The notes beneath the pieces were generated by a model. The model searched no databases and was not told where the DNA came from. It saw only the letters and a program-made list of their open reading frames with translations. The position numbers and the translations under genes were made by a program. Shown here in pieces: positions 33,525 to 41,202 of a stretch of 59,539 nucleotides of DNA. Position 1 is the first letter of the stretch; each line of letters begins with the position of its first letter. Origin of the DNA: a virus; IMG/VR virus record IMGVR_UViG_3300030105_003438, positions 1 through 59,539 of that record. One strand, 5' to 3'.

Positions 33525-34091
33525 ATGAAAAAATTAACATTGTTTTTATTTATACTAACATTAATGGCGTTTACAACGTATAGATCGGTAATTGCTCCAA
33601 TACAAGAAATTAAGCCGCAACCTATACAATTAATACCTATTACAATTGAAACACCAGTAATTACAATTAAATTAACATCACATAATGAATTTTTAAATGC
33701 TATAGGGCATAGAGAATCAAGTAACAATTATACTGTTGTTAATGAATTTGGTTACATGGGTAAATATCAATTTGGTAATCAAACACTTAAGGGTTTAGGT
33801 ATTAATGTTAGTAAAACAGAATTTATTAATAACCCAGCATTACAAGAGGAAGCAATGTTAATGTTATTAACGCATAATAAGAAAAAATTAAAACGTTATA
33901 TTAAAAAATATGAAGGTACAGTTGTTCATGGTGTGTTCATAACTGAATCTGGAATATTAGCAGCAGCACATTTAGCAGGACAAGGTAATGTACGTAAATT
34001 TTTAAGAAATGGTTTTGTATTTAAAGATGGCAATGGAACTAAAATGACATCATATATGAAACTATTTGGTGGTTACAAATTAAATATATAA
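33525..34091 (+). CDS. lysozyme/transglycosylase-like protein with N-terminal membrane segment
   Basis: A 188-residue protein. The first 19 residues form a signal or anchor helix. The second part has IGHRESSNNYTVVN, whose Glu is the likely catalytic residue, and GYMGKYQFGNQTLKGLG, typical of SLT-type transglycosylases, followed by AAAHLAGQGNVRKFL. It probably cuts peptidoglycan during lysis or DNA entry. Its exact class is uncertain. Confidence 0.7.
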   Translation: MKKLTLFLFILTLMAFTTYRSVIAPIQEIKPQPIQLIPITIETPVITIKLTSHNEFLNAIGHRESSNNYTVVNEFGYMGKYQFGNQTLKGLGINVSKTEFINNPALQEEAMLMLLTHNKKKLKRYIKKYEGTVVHGVFITESGILAAAHLAGQGNVRKFLRNGFVFKDGNGTKMTSYMKLFGGYKLNI

Positions 34092-34093
34092 AA

Positions 34094-35002
34094 ATGGAAG
34101 ATAAATTAAACATAGAGTTATTTAATAAGCAAGGTTATTTACATATTAAAGATGTTATACCTTCATCTGCATTATCAGAGTGTAGAAAAACATGCATTGA
34201 AGTTAAGAAAAAATATATAAAAAAATTAGGTGAACCTAGAAAATGGGGTACAGGTAAGTTTTGGAGAGGCCTTGAAATGGCTAGTAAATTAGAGGAAAAG
34301 TTAATTGCATATTTTTTACATCCTTTTATGCAACAAATAGTAGCTCCAATGTTTGACACATCTGAAATTTATTTATTTAATGACCAAGTAGTAGTAAAAC
34401 TCCCTAATGAAGATTTTGGTTTTAGTGAACATAATGATAATCAATATGGACCTAATCCATTAGCTGCAGCTAAAGGTGAATTTAAAACTATTAACTTTAT
34501 GTGGGTATTAACTAATCAAACTAAAGAATCAGGACCTATTAGTTGTCAAAATGTAGAAACAGGTGAATGGGAAGAAATAATAGCACAAGCAGGAGATTTA
34601 ATAGCTATAGATGGTAATACAGTACATCGTTCATCCCAAAATACAACAGATAAAATTAGAGCAATTTATGCTTGTGTTTATTCAAATAAACCCATAGGTA
34701 ATATAGACCCAATCTTTAATAACGATAGTGTATTAACAAATACATTAGAGAAATCACTATCATTACCTCAAGGTACAGAAACATCTAAATACTTCTTTTA
34801 TAGTAATAGATGGACGTTTTGTAATTGTAAGGCAGGAATTAATAATGTAAAATTAAGTGATACTGATAACGATTTATGGTTAAAGTACTTAACAGATAGC
34901 CAAGTAAAAGAAATATTATTAAATAGAAAAAACATGGTGGACTCATCAGATATAAAAAATAATAAACCATTTGATCTAAATCCTGTTGGAGGACCTAGAT
35001 AA
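34094..35002 (+). CDS. phytanoyl-CoA dioxygenase-type (PhyH) oxygenase
   Basis: A 302-residue 2-oxoglutarate/Fe(II) oxygenase. GYLHIKDVIP opens it, SEHNDNQYGP gives H-x-D, GDLIAIDGNTVHRSS gives the distal His and KIRAIYACVYS the Arg. PhyH enzymes hydroxylate small molecules or sugars. The substrate is unknown. Last gene before a promoter. Confidence 0.85.
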   Translation: MEDKLNIELFNKQGYLHIKDVIPSSALSECRKTCIEVKKKYIKKLGEPRKWGTGKFWRGLEMASKLEEKLIAYFLHPFMQQIVAPMFDTSEIYLFNDQVVVKLPNEDFGFSEHNDNQYGPNPLAAAKGEFKTINFMWVLTNQTKESGPISCQNVETGEWEEIIAQAGDLIAIDGNTVHRSSQNTTDKIRAIYACVYSNKPIGNIDPIFNNDSVLTNTLEKSLSLPQGTETSKYFFYSNRWTFCNCKAGINNVKLSDTDNDLWLKYLTDSQVKEILLNRKNMVDSSDIKNNKPFDLNPVGGPR

Positions 35003-35019
35003 GACTTATGCGCAAAGGC

Positions 35020-35051
35020 TTGGCTACCGCAGTAATCTTTCGTATATTCAC
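35020..35051 (+). promoter_or_regulatory. Bacteroidota-type promoter
   Basis: TTGG (35020-35023), 19 bases, TATATTCAC (35043-35051), then GGTATAATAA and an AAAGGTTATG leader end. GGCTTGGCTACC around the -33 box is shared with the 30708 promoter. Confidence 0.85.
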
Positions 35052-35076
35052 GGTATAATAAGTAAAAATAAAGGTT

Positions 35077-35523
35077 ATGCCCATAGTAGAATTTTCAAAT
35101 TTAAATAAGCACGGTAACATTCGTACCCGTAGATTTTGGCAAGAAAAAAGCAATTTAAGTATCGACCCAAGTGGGTTTGGTCCTTCTATAATGTTTAGAC
35201 TTTTCAAATATGATCACAAAGACAGAATATCACCATCTATATTCACAATAGGAGGGAAAACATACATAATGCCAGGTTGGCAAGAAGTATTACCTGAAAC
35301 CAGATTAGAAGATGTAAATTGGATTAAACCTAAAGTTAAAATAGTAGTTAAACAAAAACCAATAACTGAAATTAATGTTAGTGGAAGTGGTTTAGGTGAA
35401 TACAAAACTAAGTATTATCCTGAAAGTGGTAAATACCATTGTTCATGTCCTGGTTATTGGAGATCAAGTGGTAACTGCAAGCATGTAAAAGCAATGCGCA
35501 CAAAATTAGGAGACGCGAAATAG
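35077..35523 (+). CDS. SWIM zinc-finger protein
   Basis: A 148-residue protein. The C-terminus shows YHCSCPGYWRSSGNCKHVKAM, containing C-x-C and C-x-H of a SWIM finger at about 124-141, which binds DNA or proteins. The N-terminal 100 residues are not recognised. First gene of its operon. Confidence 0.75.
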   Translation: MPIVEFSNLNKHGNIRTRRFWQEKSNLSIDPSGFGPSIMFRLFKYDHKDRISPSIFTIGGKTYIMPGWQEVLPETRLEDVNWIKPKVKIVVKQKPITEINVSGSGLGEYKTKYYPESGKYHCSCPGYWRSSGNCKHVKAMRTKLGDAK

Positions 35524-35538
35524 AGTTCGTATATTTAC
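35507..35538 (+). promoter_or_regulatory. Bacteroidota-type promoter with TAGG box
   Basis: TAGG (35507-35510), 19 bases, TATATTTAC (35530-35538), GGTATAATAA, then AAAGGTTATG at 35567. It begins inside the end of the SWIM gene. Confidence 0.75.
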
Positions 35539-35566
35539 GGTATAATAATTAAAAACAATAAAGGTT

Positions 35567-35803
35567 ATGGGAGAAAATAAAAGATACGTAGTACAAATGG
35601 AAATGTACGTTTATGCTGATAATGATTATATGGCTAAAAAACGTGCTAATGATTTAAGATTATCAATTTCTAATAGAAGACATTCACAAGATGTAGTAGT
35701 TAAAGAAATAGGTGCACAGCCATTTGCTACTATGATGTATAGAAAATTAGATGATCCTACATTTACACCTAAAGATAAGTCTAACGAACCATTACCATTT
35801 TAA
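35567..35803 (+). CDS. unknown 78-aa protein
   Basis: Promoter-proximal. YVVQMEMYVYADNDYMAKKRANDL looks like one strand and a helix repeated, a possible ferredoxin-like small fold; ends with a polar Pro-rich tail. No family recognised. Confidence 0.7.
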   Translation: MGENKRYVVQMEMYVYADNDYMAKKRANDLRLSISNRRHSQDVVVKEIGAQPFATMMYRKLDDPTFTPKDKSNEPLPF

Positions 35804-35804
35804 T

Positions 35805-35933
35805 ATGTGTATGTCAGGAATACATTACGAAATCGAAGATGAATTAGAAGAGGATTTAAATGAAGTCGATCCTAAATTAATTTGCAAATACTCAGGGCTT
35901 CTATCAGTTTATGCTTACCAATTTATAGATTAA
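35805..35933 (+). CDS. unknown acidic 42-aa protein
   Basis: ATG at 35805, 2 bases after the upstream stop. Rich in Glu/Asp (EIEDELEEDLNEVDP); no fold recognised. Longer readings from 35751 overlap the gene before and are not preferred. Confidence 0.5.
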   Translation: MCMSGIHYEIEDELEEDLNEVDPKLICKYSGLLSVYAYQFID

Positions 35934-35934
35934 T

Positions 35935-36189
35935 ATGGAAGAATTAGAATTATTTGACAGAGCAATGAATGTAGGTTATAATATGTTATTAGGGGTAAAT
36001 AAACCATTTGTACCTAATGATAGTGATGAACTAGAAGACATGGTACTCATTCCAGATCCAGAAGCAACTGATTTAGAAATAGCGGAAGATTTACTTGAAT
36101 ATTTTGAATCAACTGAAGAATATGAGAAATGTGCTAATATTAGAGATGTAATTAATAATATAAAAACAATAGACATATGTCTGAAATAA
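35935..36189 (+). CDS. unknown acidic 84-aa protein with UVR-like helix hairpin
   Basis: The C-terminal half (LLEYFESTEEYEKCANIRDVI) resembles the UVR motif helix hairpin found in UvrB/UvrC and in many small phage proteins, where it mediates protein contacts. The N-terminal half is acidic with no match. It overlaps the next gene by 13 bases. Confidence 0.65.
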   Translation: MEELELFDRAMNVGYNMLLGVNKPFVPNDSDELEDMVLIPDPEATDLEIAEDLLEYFESTEEYEKCANIRDVINNIKTIDICLK

Positions 36190-36323
36190 AGGTAGGTAAT
36201 CGAATAATAATCCATGAAGATACAGTTAAAATTGTGTTTGGCTTTCATAAAAATGGTAATTTATTAGTTAAAAATAAAGGCACATTAGTACAAGTAGCCC
36301 TTAAAAACGCAAGATTATGGTAA
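36177..36323 (+). CDS. unknown 48-aa protein
   Basis: A short beta-rich protein (VGNRIIIHEDTVKIVFGF, GNLLVKNKGTLVQVAL). Overlaps both neighbours by several bases, which supports translation as a unit. Not recognised. Confidence 0.55.
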   Translation: MSEIKVGNRIIIHEDTVKIVFGFHKNGNLLVKNKGTLVQVALKNARLW

Positions 36324-36463
36324 AAAGGAAATACAATGGTTGTGAATTATCTTCACCAACATACAGACAAATAGTAGCTGAAATACAAGGTAAAAATTTA
36401 AATGTAACTACAGCTGAACACGAAACAAAAAGAGGTAAGCGCAGTAAAATTAGGTTACCGTAA
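36317..36463 (+). CDS. unknown basic 48-aa protein
   Basis: A Lys/Arg-rich protein (MVKRKYNGCEL, KRGKRSKIRLP) starting inside the end of its neighbour. It may bind nucleic acid. The next promoter begins in its last codons. Confidence 0.5.
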   Translation: MVKRKYNGCELSSPTYRQIVAEIQGKNLNVTTAEHETKRGKRSKIRLP

Positions 36464-36482
36464 TAAGAGTTCGTATATTTAT
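36451..36482 (+). promoter_or_regulatory. Bacteroidota-type promoter with TAGG box
   Basis: TAGG (36451-36454), 19 bases, TATATTTAT (36474-36482), then a leader ending AAAGGTTATATG at 36530. The upstream GGTAA and TTACC flank the -33 box as a weak inverted repeat. Confidence 0.7.
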
Positions 36483-36529
36483 GTGTTCGAATGGTTCGAG
36501 CGATTAATTAATTAAAAAATAAAGGTTAT

Positions 36530-36727
36530 ATGTTTTATCAAATTACAAATGTTAAGAAGAAAAGAAACAACAATGTTAGAGTTGCTTCAATGGGTGCTTT
36601 AGTTAAAGAGATTAAAAAACAAGGTTGGAATATTGCTGATTGTAAAATTACTGAGTTAGCTAGTGATTTAGTTAACAAAAAGTATAAGGATTCAGATGGT
36701 AGAGCAGCAACTAATCAAGCATCATAA
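36530..36727 (+). CDS. unknown basic 65-aa protein
   Basis: First gene after a promoter. Lys/Asn-rich (NVKKKRNNNVRVAS) then a helix-rich end. No family recognised. Ends on the start of the next gene. Confidence 0.65.
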   Translation: MFYQITNVKKKRNNNVRVASMGALVKEIKKQGWNIADCKITELASDLVNKKYKDSDGRAATNQAS

Positions 36728-37137
36728 TGAGTAGAGGTAGACCAAAAGAACAAGAAGCCATTCCTTGGCAAAAATATACTCAAGAGTGTATTGAAGTTCC
36801 ATCTAAACCAGAATTAGGTGGTAGATCAGTTTGGCATTATGATAGAAGCAAGTTTGAAAACGGGCCTTGGAAAACTGAACATTATGAGATGAAAGGTTAT
36901 AAACACCCAAAACCAGATATTGATCAAAAAATGTATGGTAAAAACCCAGTTGTAATGGTATTTAAAACATCTAATCGTTCTAATGCTAAAACTAAAATTA
37001 AAGTATTTAATAAAAATATAGATTATATTATTAGTGCTAAAAAATTACCTGGTGTGCCCGAAAAGGCTATAATTGAAGAATTAGGTGTAGGTAAATCTTT
37101 TATTGCTAAGTACAACAAGAAGTATAATTTGAAATAG
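36727..37137 (+). CDS. unknown 136-aa protein with AT-hook-like start and HTH-like end
   Basis: It opens with SRGRPKEQE, an AT-hook-like motif, and the last 35 residues (LPGVPEKAIIEELGVGKSFIAKYNKKY) look like a helix-turn-helix. Together this suggests a DNA-binding protein, but no family is certain. Confidence 0.65.
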   Translation: MSRGRPKEQEAIPWQKYTQECIEVPSKPELGGRSVWHYDRSKFENGPWKTEHYEMKGYKHPKPDIDQKMYGKNPVVMVFKTSNRSNAKTKIKVFNKNIDYIISAKKLPGVPEKAIIEELGVGKSFIAKYNKKYNLK

Positions 37138-37142
37138 AGTTA

Positions 37143-37155
37143 TATATTTATAATA
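37143..37155 (+). promoter_or_regulatory. second-type promoter motif (ATATTTATAATAAA)
   Basis: TATATTTATAATA ahead of the 37177 gene. It lacks a TTGG/TAGG box 19 bases upstream and matches motifs at 54245, 55734 and 58905. It may be a late promoter read with a phage factor; this is inference. Confidence 0.4.
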
Positions 37156-37176
37156 AACATTTAAAAATAGACAATC

Positions 37177-37473
37177 ATGATTAAATTATTAGTTATTTTA
37201 TTAGTACTGGTAGCAGCAGCTGCAGTTTACTATTTTAAATTTTACAAAAAGGGTAAAATTAATGACAGAGATGGGGATTATATTCCTGATGAAATTGAAG
37301 ACACAATTGAGGATGTTAAGGAAGCAGCTAAAGAAGTAAAACGTAGAGCTAAAAATATAAAAGAAGAATTAAAGGACGTAGTTGTAGCAGCAAAAGAATT
37401 AGGTAACCAACTAGGTGACGTAAGTGAAGCAGCTAAAGGTAAAAAAAGACAAGGACGTAAAAAAAATAAATAA
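37177..37473 (+). CDS. membrane-anchored coiled-coil protein
   Basis: A 98-residue protein with an N-terminal membrane helix (about 3-22), then DRDGDYIPDEIED, a calcium-binding-like loop of the thrombospondin type 3 kind, and a long amphipathic helix (EVKRRAKNIKEELKDVV) ending in Lys/Arg. Unknown function; possibly a lysis or structural accessory protein. Confidence 0.7.
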   Translation: MIKLLVILLVLVAAAAVYYFKFYKKGKINDRDGDYIPDEIEDTIEDVKEAAKEVKRRAKNIKEELKDVVVAAKELGNQLGDVSEAAKGKKRQGRKKNK

Positions 37474-37475
37474 TT

Positions 37476-38402
37476 ATGAGTAAATACAATCTAACAGAAT
37501 TAGCTGAAGGTATGGGCTACAAAGAGTATGAAGATGCTAAAGAAGCAGACAGACTTGAAGCACATCCTGATAAGGAGATGATAAAAAAAGTTCAAGCTAT
37601 GATGGCTAAAGAAAAATCCATGAAAAAAGAAGTAATGGGTGTTGATAGAAAAGGTAATGAACAACCTGACACTGATGGAAGTGATGCTACTAAATACAAA
37701 AAAGCAGCAATGAAAGAAGAAGCAGACCCAATAGAAGCAGAAATGAAAATGCATCTAAAACAATACAATGCTGGTAACATTGATGGTGATGATTTAGCTA
37801 AGGCATTTGATGAAATACTTAATGGACGTATTTCACCTCCAGGTGAAAGAGGATTCAATACTAAATATGGTATGGAAGAGTCTTATGGTGTAACAGATCA
37901 AGATCCTGAAGATGATGTTGTTAATGTTGATAAAGTATCAAGCCCAAGTGCTAAAGGCACAGGTTACGGAGCAGAAACATCATCAAACGATAATGAAGAC
38001 AATCAAGAAGATAAAGAAATAGCAAACGTAAAACCTATGTATACTGAAAACGGAGAAGTAGATGATTTTGCTAAAGAAATAGCAGAAGCAGATCCAATAC
38101 CAACTGAAAAAGGAATTACTAAGATGGGTGATGATGGAAAAGAATATGGTGTTAGAGCTTCAAACCATGATAGAAAAATGGCTATGAGAAATGTAATTGA
38201 CATTCTTAGAGACGAATTAAGTGTTAATACTAGTGATGCATTTGACTATATTAGAACACATAAAGATGATTTATTTAATGGTGAAGTAGATGCTTATGAT
38301 AAAGATGAAGTAATAGCCGATTATAAAGAATATGAATCAGTTAATGTTGATTCAGTGGAGGAAATGGAATCGCTTAGAGAACATTTTAATAGGTTCATGT
38401 AA
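37476..38402 (+). CDS. unknown acidic 308-aa protein
   Basis: A very acidic, helical, repetitive protein (NLTELAEGMGYKEYEDAKEAD, PDTDGSDATKYKKAA). Such proteins in T4-like phages are often scaffold or accessory structural proteins, but no specific match could be made. It is followed by the terminator at 38430. Confidence 0.7.
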   Translation: MSKYNLTELAEGMGYKEYEDAKEADRLEAHPDKEMIKKVQAMMAKEKSMKKEVMGVDRKGNEQPDTDGSDATKYKKAAMKEEADPIEAEMKMHLKQYNAGNIDGDDLAKAFDEILNGRISPPGERGFNTKYGMEESYGVTDQDPEDDVVNVDKVSSPSAKGTGYGAETSSNDNEDNQEDKEIANVKPMYTENGEVDDFAKEIAEADPIPTEKGITKMGDDGKEYGVRASNHDRKMAMRNVIDILRDELSVNTSDAFDYIRTHKDDLFNGEVDAYDKDEVIADYKEYESVNVDSVEEMESLREHFNRFM

Positions 38403-38429
38403 GAAATATTAAAATAAATTAAAGATAAG

Positions 38430-38461
38430 CGCGGTTCCATTAGGATACCGCGTTTTTTTTT
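38430..38461 (+). terminator. rho-independent terminator
   Basis: Stem CGCGGT/ACCGCG extended by TCC/GGA with a bulged T, loop ATTA, then eight T. It ends the transcript of the acidic protein and also carries the -33 region of the next promoter in its 3' arm. Confidence 0.85.
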
Positions 38462-38472
38462 CGTATATTTAC
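38441..38472 (+). promoter_or_regulatory. promoter nested in the terminator
   Basis: TTAGG starting at 38441 gives TTAG at spacing 19 or TAGG at spacing 18; TATATTTAC is at 38464-38472, after the T-run and CG. It leads to the start at 38506 with AAGGTTATG. Confidence 0.7.
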
Positions 38473-38505
38473 GGTATATTAATGAGTACAAAAACAATTA
38501 AGGTT

Positions 38506-38769
38506 ATGAAAACATTTAAAGACATTACATTTAAAAAACACAGAATTAATGGTGCAATACAAGGACTACTAATGCTTCCTAATGGGATAGAATTATCAGT
38601 AGTAGCTGGTCCTAGTTTGTACAGTATGCCTAAAGATTTTATTAAATCTTCAGATGAAGTTTCTACATTTGAAGTATTAGCATTTGATAAAAATGGAGAA
38701 CATTTAGGTGAGGTTAAAGGATGGCAATCGAGAGAAGATATTAATGAACTAATTAAAACACTCTCATAA
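38506..38769 (+). CDS. unknown 87-aa protein
   Basis: The ATG at 38506 fits the conserved leader better than the ATG at 38482. A small alpha/beta protein (LPNGIELSVVAGPSLYS) of no recognised family. It ends on the next start (TAATG). Confidence 0.65.
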   Translation: MKTFKDITFKKHRINGAIQGLLMLPNGIELSVVAGPSLYSMPKDFIKSSDEVSTFEVLAFDKNGEHLGEVKGWQSREDINELIKTLS

Positions 38770-38924
38770 TGGATCCAATAATAAAAGAAGCGTTATATAC
38801 TAGGTTAATGTATATAGTTTTAGCAATAGAAGAAAACGATAGAAATGGAGCCAAGTTAAAACTTGATTCATTAGTTAATGATGTTCAAATGGATTGTATT
38901 GAAAAAAATAATTCAGATTACTAG
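38769..38924 (+). CDS. unknown 51-aa helical protein
   Basis: Starts in the stop of its neighbour. Two amphipathic helices (IIKEALYTRLMYIVLAIEEN in pieces). No function known. Its stop is part of the next promoter's -33 box (TAGG). Confidence 0.55.
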   Translation: MDPIIKEALYTRLMYIVLAIEENDRNGAKLKLDSLVNDVQMDCIEKNNSDY

Positions 38925-38953
38925 GAGTATCAAGTATAAGTTCGTACATTATA
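38922..38953 (+). promoter_or_regulatory. promoter with TAGG box
   Basis: TAGG (38922-38925), 19 bases ending TTCG, TACATTATA (38945-38953). It drives the 38986 operon. Confidence 0.6.
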
Positions 38954-38985
38954 GTAAATAAACAAACAATAAATAAAATTAAATT

Positions 38986-39336
38986 ATGGCACAATTAAGT
39001 ATTCAAAGGGAAATCGATTTAATGATAGCAACAACTAACCATTATATTGATTACACTAACAAAAAAATTCATTATGGTCAATTTGTAGAACTAGCAATGA
39101 GAGAATTTGCTAAAAGTCAAGTAAAGCAAAATCTAAAATACATTCAAGGTTGGTTACAATCAAATGAACAAAACACGGATCCACAAGCTTTTAAAGAGGA
39201 ATTATTAAACATCGAAAGTTTATTAAAAGCAATAAATGATCAAGTAGGTGATATTGACAATAAAAAATATCATGAAGCAAAACAATACTTTCAGGAACAA
39301 CAAAACAATTTGAGAGCAGAAAGTTACAACAATTAA
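38986..39336 (+). CDS. unknown 116-aa helical protein
   Basis: Mostly helical and Gln/Lys-rich (QVKQNLKYIQGWLQSNEQ, KKYHEAKQYFQEQQ), probably a coiled-coil. No family recognised. First gene of the cytidylyltransferase operon. Confidence 0.7.
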   Translation: MAQLSIQREIDLMIATTNHYIDYTNKKIHYGQFVELAMREFAKSQVKQNLKYIQGWLQSNEQNTDPQAFKEELLNIESLLKAINDQVGDIDNKKYHEAKQYFQEQQNNLRAESYNN

Positions 39337-39337
39337 T

Positions 39338-39970
39338 ATGAAAAAGAAATATAAAGTTATATTAGTTAGTGGTGGTTTTGATCCTGTACATAAAGGACAT
39401 CTTGAAATGATAGATGAAGCTTCTAAATTAGCAAACGAAGTATGGGTTATATTAAATAATGATCGTTGGCTTTTCCAAAAAAAGGGTCAAGCATTTATGA
39501 GTGAAGAGGAACGTAGCTATATTATGTCTAGAATTAAAAACGTATCTAATGTTATTATATGCAACCCTAAAGGTGGTGATGATAAAACAGTGTGTGATGG
39601 TATTTATGAAGCAGTAATCCAATACAGACGTAAATTTAAGTATAAAGGCAAAAATATTAGTATGGCATTTGGAAATGGAGGGGATAGAGTTGAAAAATTA
39701 AGCAACGTTCCTGAAGTTGATTATTGTGAATCAATGAATGTAGATGTAGTTTGGGGATTAGGTAAAAAAATACAATCATCAAGTTGGTTACTAGAAAAAT
39801 TTCAAAACCAAGAATTACAACCTGAAAATAGACAATACAGATCAAACCAAGGCAGAAGCCCTTTAAAAGTAGACAGAAATATGAAAGTAATGTATTTCAC
39901 TTTTATTTCGTTTATAGTAGTAGCTGCAATTGCTCTAATATGGGAATATTTTAAAAGTCAATTCAAATAA
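39338..39970 (+). CDS. cytidylyltransferase-like protein with C-terminal membrane helix
   Basis: A 210-residue protein. The nucleotidyltransferase motif GGFDPVHKGHLEMI is at 12-25, followed by RSYIMSRIKNV and, at the end, a membrane helix (YFTFISFIVVAAIALIW, about 185-201). The KMSKS-like step is not obvious. It probably activates a sugar phosphate or similar compound with CTP or ATP at the membrane. Confidence 0.85.
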   Translation: MKKKYKVILVSGGFDPVHKGHLEMIDEASKLANEVWVILNNDRWLFQKKGQAFMSEEERSYIMSRIKNVSNVIICNPKGGDDKTVCDGIYEAVIQYRRKFKYKGKNISMAFGNGGDRVEKLSNVPEVDYCESMNVDVVWGLGKKIQSSSWLLEKFQNQELQPENRQYRSNQGRSPLKVDRNMKVMYFTFISFIVVAAIALIWEYFKSQFK

Positions 39971-39985
39971 TTTAAAAATAAAAAA

Positions 39986-40213
39986 ATGGTTATACAAAAA
40001 CAGGTTTTACATCATTGCTTAAGTAAAGCAAAAGAACATTATAATGAAGGTAACGGAGACAAAGCAAGAGATTATTGTGATATGGGAATTGCATTCGTAG
40101 CTAACAAACGTATTGATGGTTATGGAGCAAAAGATTTAATTGAAGATGTTAAAGTTGAATTATGGCTTGAACGTTTTTGGATGTTTTTAGAAAATAAAAA
40201 CCTAATGTTATAA
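39986..40213 (+). CDS. unknown 75-aa protein
   Basis: Small protein with YNEGNGDKARDYCDMGIAF, reminiscent of a single TPR-like helix pair. No function known. Ends on the next start. Confidence 0.6.
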   Translation: MVIQKQVLHHCLSKAKEHYNEGNGDKARDYCDMGIAFVANKRIDGYGAKDLIEDVKVELWLERFWMFLENKNLML

Positions 40214-40416
40214 TGAATAGTTGGTATGGAATAGCAGTTAATTTTAAATGGCCTCATGATGGTTTTGTGTTAGGTATTAGCTGGGATTTTTTTGATTGGA
40301 ATGATGAGTGTCCTTGGACAAGTTGTATTCTTAGAATAGGATTTATATCAGTTTTATTTGATTATGGATATGGAGATGAAAATAAAGACATTTACAACAA
40401 CCAAAAACTACAATAA
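40213..40416 (+). CDS. unknown aromatic-rich 67-aa protein
   Basis: Starts in the stop of its neighbour. Trp- and Phe-rich (WDFFDWNDECPWTS), possibly membrane-associated. Not recognised. Confidence 0.55.
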   Translation: MNSWYGIAVNFKWPHDGFVLGISWDFFDWNDECPWTSCILRIGFISVLFDYGYGDENKDIYNNQKLQ

Positions 40417-40417
40417 G

Positions 40418-40771
40418 ATGCAGGTAGAAAAATTGTTACTAGGAATAATGTGGTTTGCATTTGGACATTTATTTGTATTTTTTCAATTAAATGGACAGTT
40501 TAAATGGGAATGGTTTCAAAAGAATGAAATGTTAGTTGCATTATGTGGTATCCCAATATCGTTTTTGTATATTTGGGGAACTAAATACACAGTTCAAGGA
40601 TTTAATGGTTTATTATGGCCAACCAGATTTATAGGGTTTAGTATTGGAATGGTAATTTATTCCATTTTAGTTAGTTATTTTTTTAAAGAAGGCATTAATA
40701 ATAAAACATTAGTAAGTTTAGTTTTATGTGCCGTATTAATTGCAATTCAAGCATTATGGAAGACAAAATAG
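40418..40771 (+). CDS. multi-span membrane protein
   Basis: The ATG at 40418 gives 117 residues with four hydrophobic segments (about 5-24, 38-53, 68-90, 98-114). No family recognised. It overlaps the next gene by 16 bases. Confidence 0.75.
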   Translation: MQVEKLLLGIMWFAFGHLFVFFQLNGQFKWEWFQKNEMLVALCGIPISFLYIWGTKYTVQGFNGLLWPTRFIGFSIGMVIYSILVSYFFKEGINNKTLVSLVLCAVLIAIQALWKTK

Positions 40772-41202
40772 TAGGGTTTACAGCTGGGAATTTTGATTTA
40801 TTACACCCAGGATACATTTATACATTTGAGGATGCTAAAAAGCATTGTGATCATTTTATTGTGTTTTTACAAAAAGACCCATCATTACATAGAAAAAGTA
40901 AATATAAACCAGTAATACCTTTATATGAAAGATATAGAGCATTAATGGCTATTCATTATGTGGATGAAGTATTTGTTTATCAAACCGAAGAGGAACTACG
41001 TGATTTAATTATACACTTTAAACCTGATATTAGAATATTAGGTGAAGATTATATTGGTAAATCGTTTACAGGCGATGACTTACCACCAAAAGTTGTATTT
41101 ACATCTAGATCTCATGGTTGGTCAACAACTAAATTAAAAGATTTAATTACAGTTCAAACTATTAAACAAAATAAATCAATTATACCTAATAACCATGAAT
41201 AA
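40756..41202 (+). CDS. cytidylyltransferase (glycerol-3-phosphate/RfaE type), variant motif
   Basis: ATG at 40756 gives 148 residues. GNFDLLHPGYIYT is the H-x-G-H motif with the second His replaced by Tyr. RYRALMAIHYVDEVFVY and ILGEDYIGK match the family; the ISSTXLR-like region is SRSHGWSTTKLKDL. The usual products are CDP-glycerol or nucleotide sugars. The Tyr may reduce or change activity. Confidence 0.8.
   Translation: MEDKIVGFTAGNFDLLHPGYIYTFEDAKKHCDHFIVFLQKDPSLHRKSKYKPVIPLYERYRALMAIHYVDEVFVYQTEEELRDLIIHFKPDIRILGEDYIGKSFTGDDLPPKVVFTSRSHGWSTTKLKDLITVQTIKQNKSIIPNNHE

Noticed and set aside
37500-38203. Antisense open frames opposite the acidic 308-aa protein
   Set aside because: Phe/His/Ser-rich shadows of the Glu/Lys-rich + strand gene, with no motifs or start signals.
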